A stretch of DNA of 5,660 nt, from assembly GCA_023261405.1 (NCBI GenBank), contig JAHFOZ010000058.1, positions 10,195 to 15,854 of the forward strand, read 5' to 3'. The stretch's first letter is position 1. The number at the start of each line of letters is the position of its first letter. The translations under genes and the position numbers were made by a program. The notes under the pieces are model-generated. The model was not told where the DNA came from. It saw nothing but the letters and a program-made list of their open reading frames with translations, and ran no database searches. Of this stretch, positions 5,519 to 5,660 are shown piece after piece. The stretch comes from Planctomycetota bacterium. Lineage in GTDB: Bacteria; Planctomycetota; MHYJ01; JACPRB01.

Positions 5519-5660
5519 GTGAGCGCTACTCCGGAAAAGGGACAGGTTACGCCTCAAGAGCTTTTGGGCCAGGAAGCCCTGAAGCGGCGCTTCATCACGC
5601 CGGAACAGCTGAGGGATGCGCTCTCCGAGCAGGCCCGGGAGGTCTCCTCCGGGAGGGCCA
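5519..5660 (+). CDS. N-terminus of a protein with a helical leader domain (partial, 3' end outside window)
   Basis: The frame is open from GTG 5519 to the end of the window, 47 codons. An in-frame TGA at 5489-5491 and the lack of any other start codon in between fix the start; GAGGG 6 bases upstream supports it. After a polar lead (SATPEKGQVTPQ) comes the pattern ELLGQEALKRRFITPEQLRD then ALSEQAREVSSGRA. This resembles the small helical repeat (a short helix, an I/L-TPEQL turn, then an AL.EQ helix) seen in N-terminal domains of type II/IV secretion ATPases and ahead of some planctomycete or myxobacterial Ser/Thr kinases. The rest of the protein is not visible, so I do not assign a product. 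It is divergent from the esterase gene and has its own TATAAT box. Confidence 0.65.
   Translation, partial: MSATPEKGQVTPQELLGQEALKRRFITPEQLRDALSEQAREVSSGRA

Overview
The window is high-GC bacterial DNA: about 73% G+C by hand count in the stretch I counted at 4441-4500, falling to about 58% at 2281-2460. It looks like chromosome rather than plasmid, phage or transposon. The best taxonomic hint is the large reverse-strand gene, a secreted enterochelin-esterase-like hydrolase fused to an SMP-30/gluconolactonase-type beta-propeller. Such proteins are frequent in Planctomycetota and related soil or aquatic bacteria, so a planctomycete or similar metagenomic lineage is my best guess, held with low to moderate confidence.

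Layout. Positions 1-2039 hold three tightly packed forward genes: the 3' end of an unrecognised protein, dut (dUTP diphosphatase), and a 12-TM-type transporter of the metabolite:H+ symporter (MHS) branch of the major facilitator superfamily. Gaps of 2 and 3 bases suggest one transcript. A short convergent gap (2040-2132) with a GC-rich hairpin follows. From 3252 down to 2133 two reverse-strand genes form a likely unit: a 210-residue multi-zinc-ribbon protein with 16 cysteines, and a small basic protein of unknown function with lower GC. The region 3253-3493 carries a good sigma70-type promoter for this pair, whose perfect TTGACA lies in the loop of an 8-bp inverted repeat, next to a guanine-rich tract that fits a quadruplex pattern. 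From 5182 down to 3494 lies the esterase/SMP-30 fusion. The last 336-bp intergenic stretch (5183-5518) separates it from a divergent gene starting at 5519 and running off the end. That gene has a perfect TATAAT, a good ribosome binding site and an N-terminus like the small helical leader domains found ahead of some type II/IV secretion ATPases and some bacterial Ser/Thr kinases.

How the genes work together. dut is a housekeeping nucleotide-pool enzyme, and the MHS transporter probably imports an organic acid or compatible solute, so their linkage looks positional rather than functional. The esterase fusion looks like a periplasmic or exported catabolic enzyme. The zinc-ribbon protein and its small partner have no assignable pathway and are the least explained part of the window. 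I see no CRISPR array, tRNA, rRNA, insertion sequence or clear defence system. I do not see a compelling new multi-gene system; the leads are the zinc-ribbon/small-protein pair, its unusual promoter architecture and the two-domain hydrolase.
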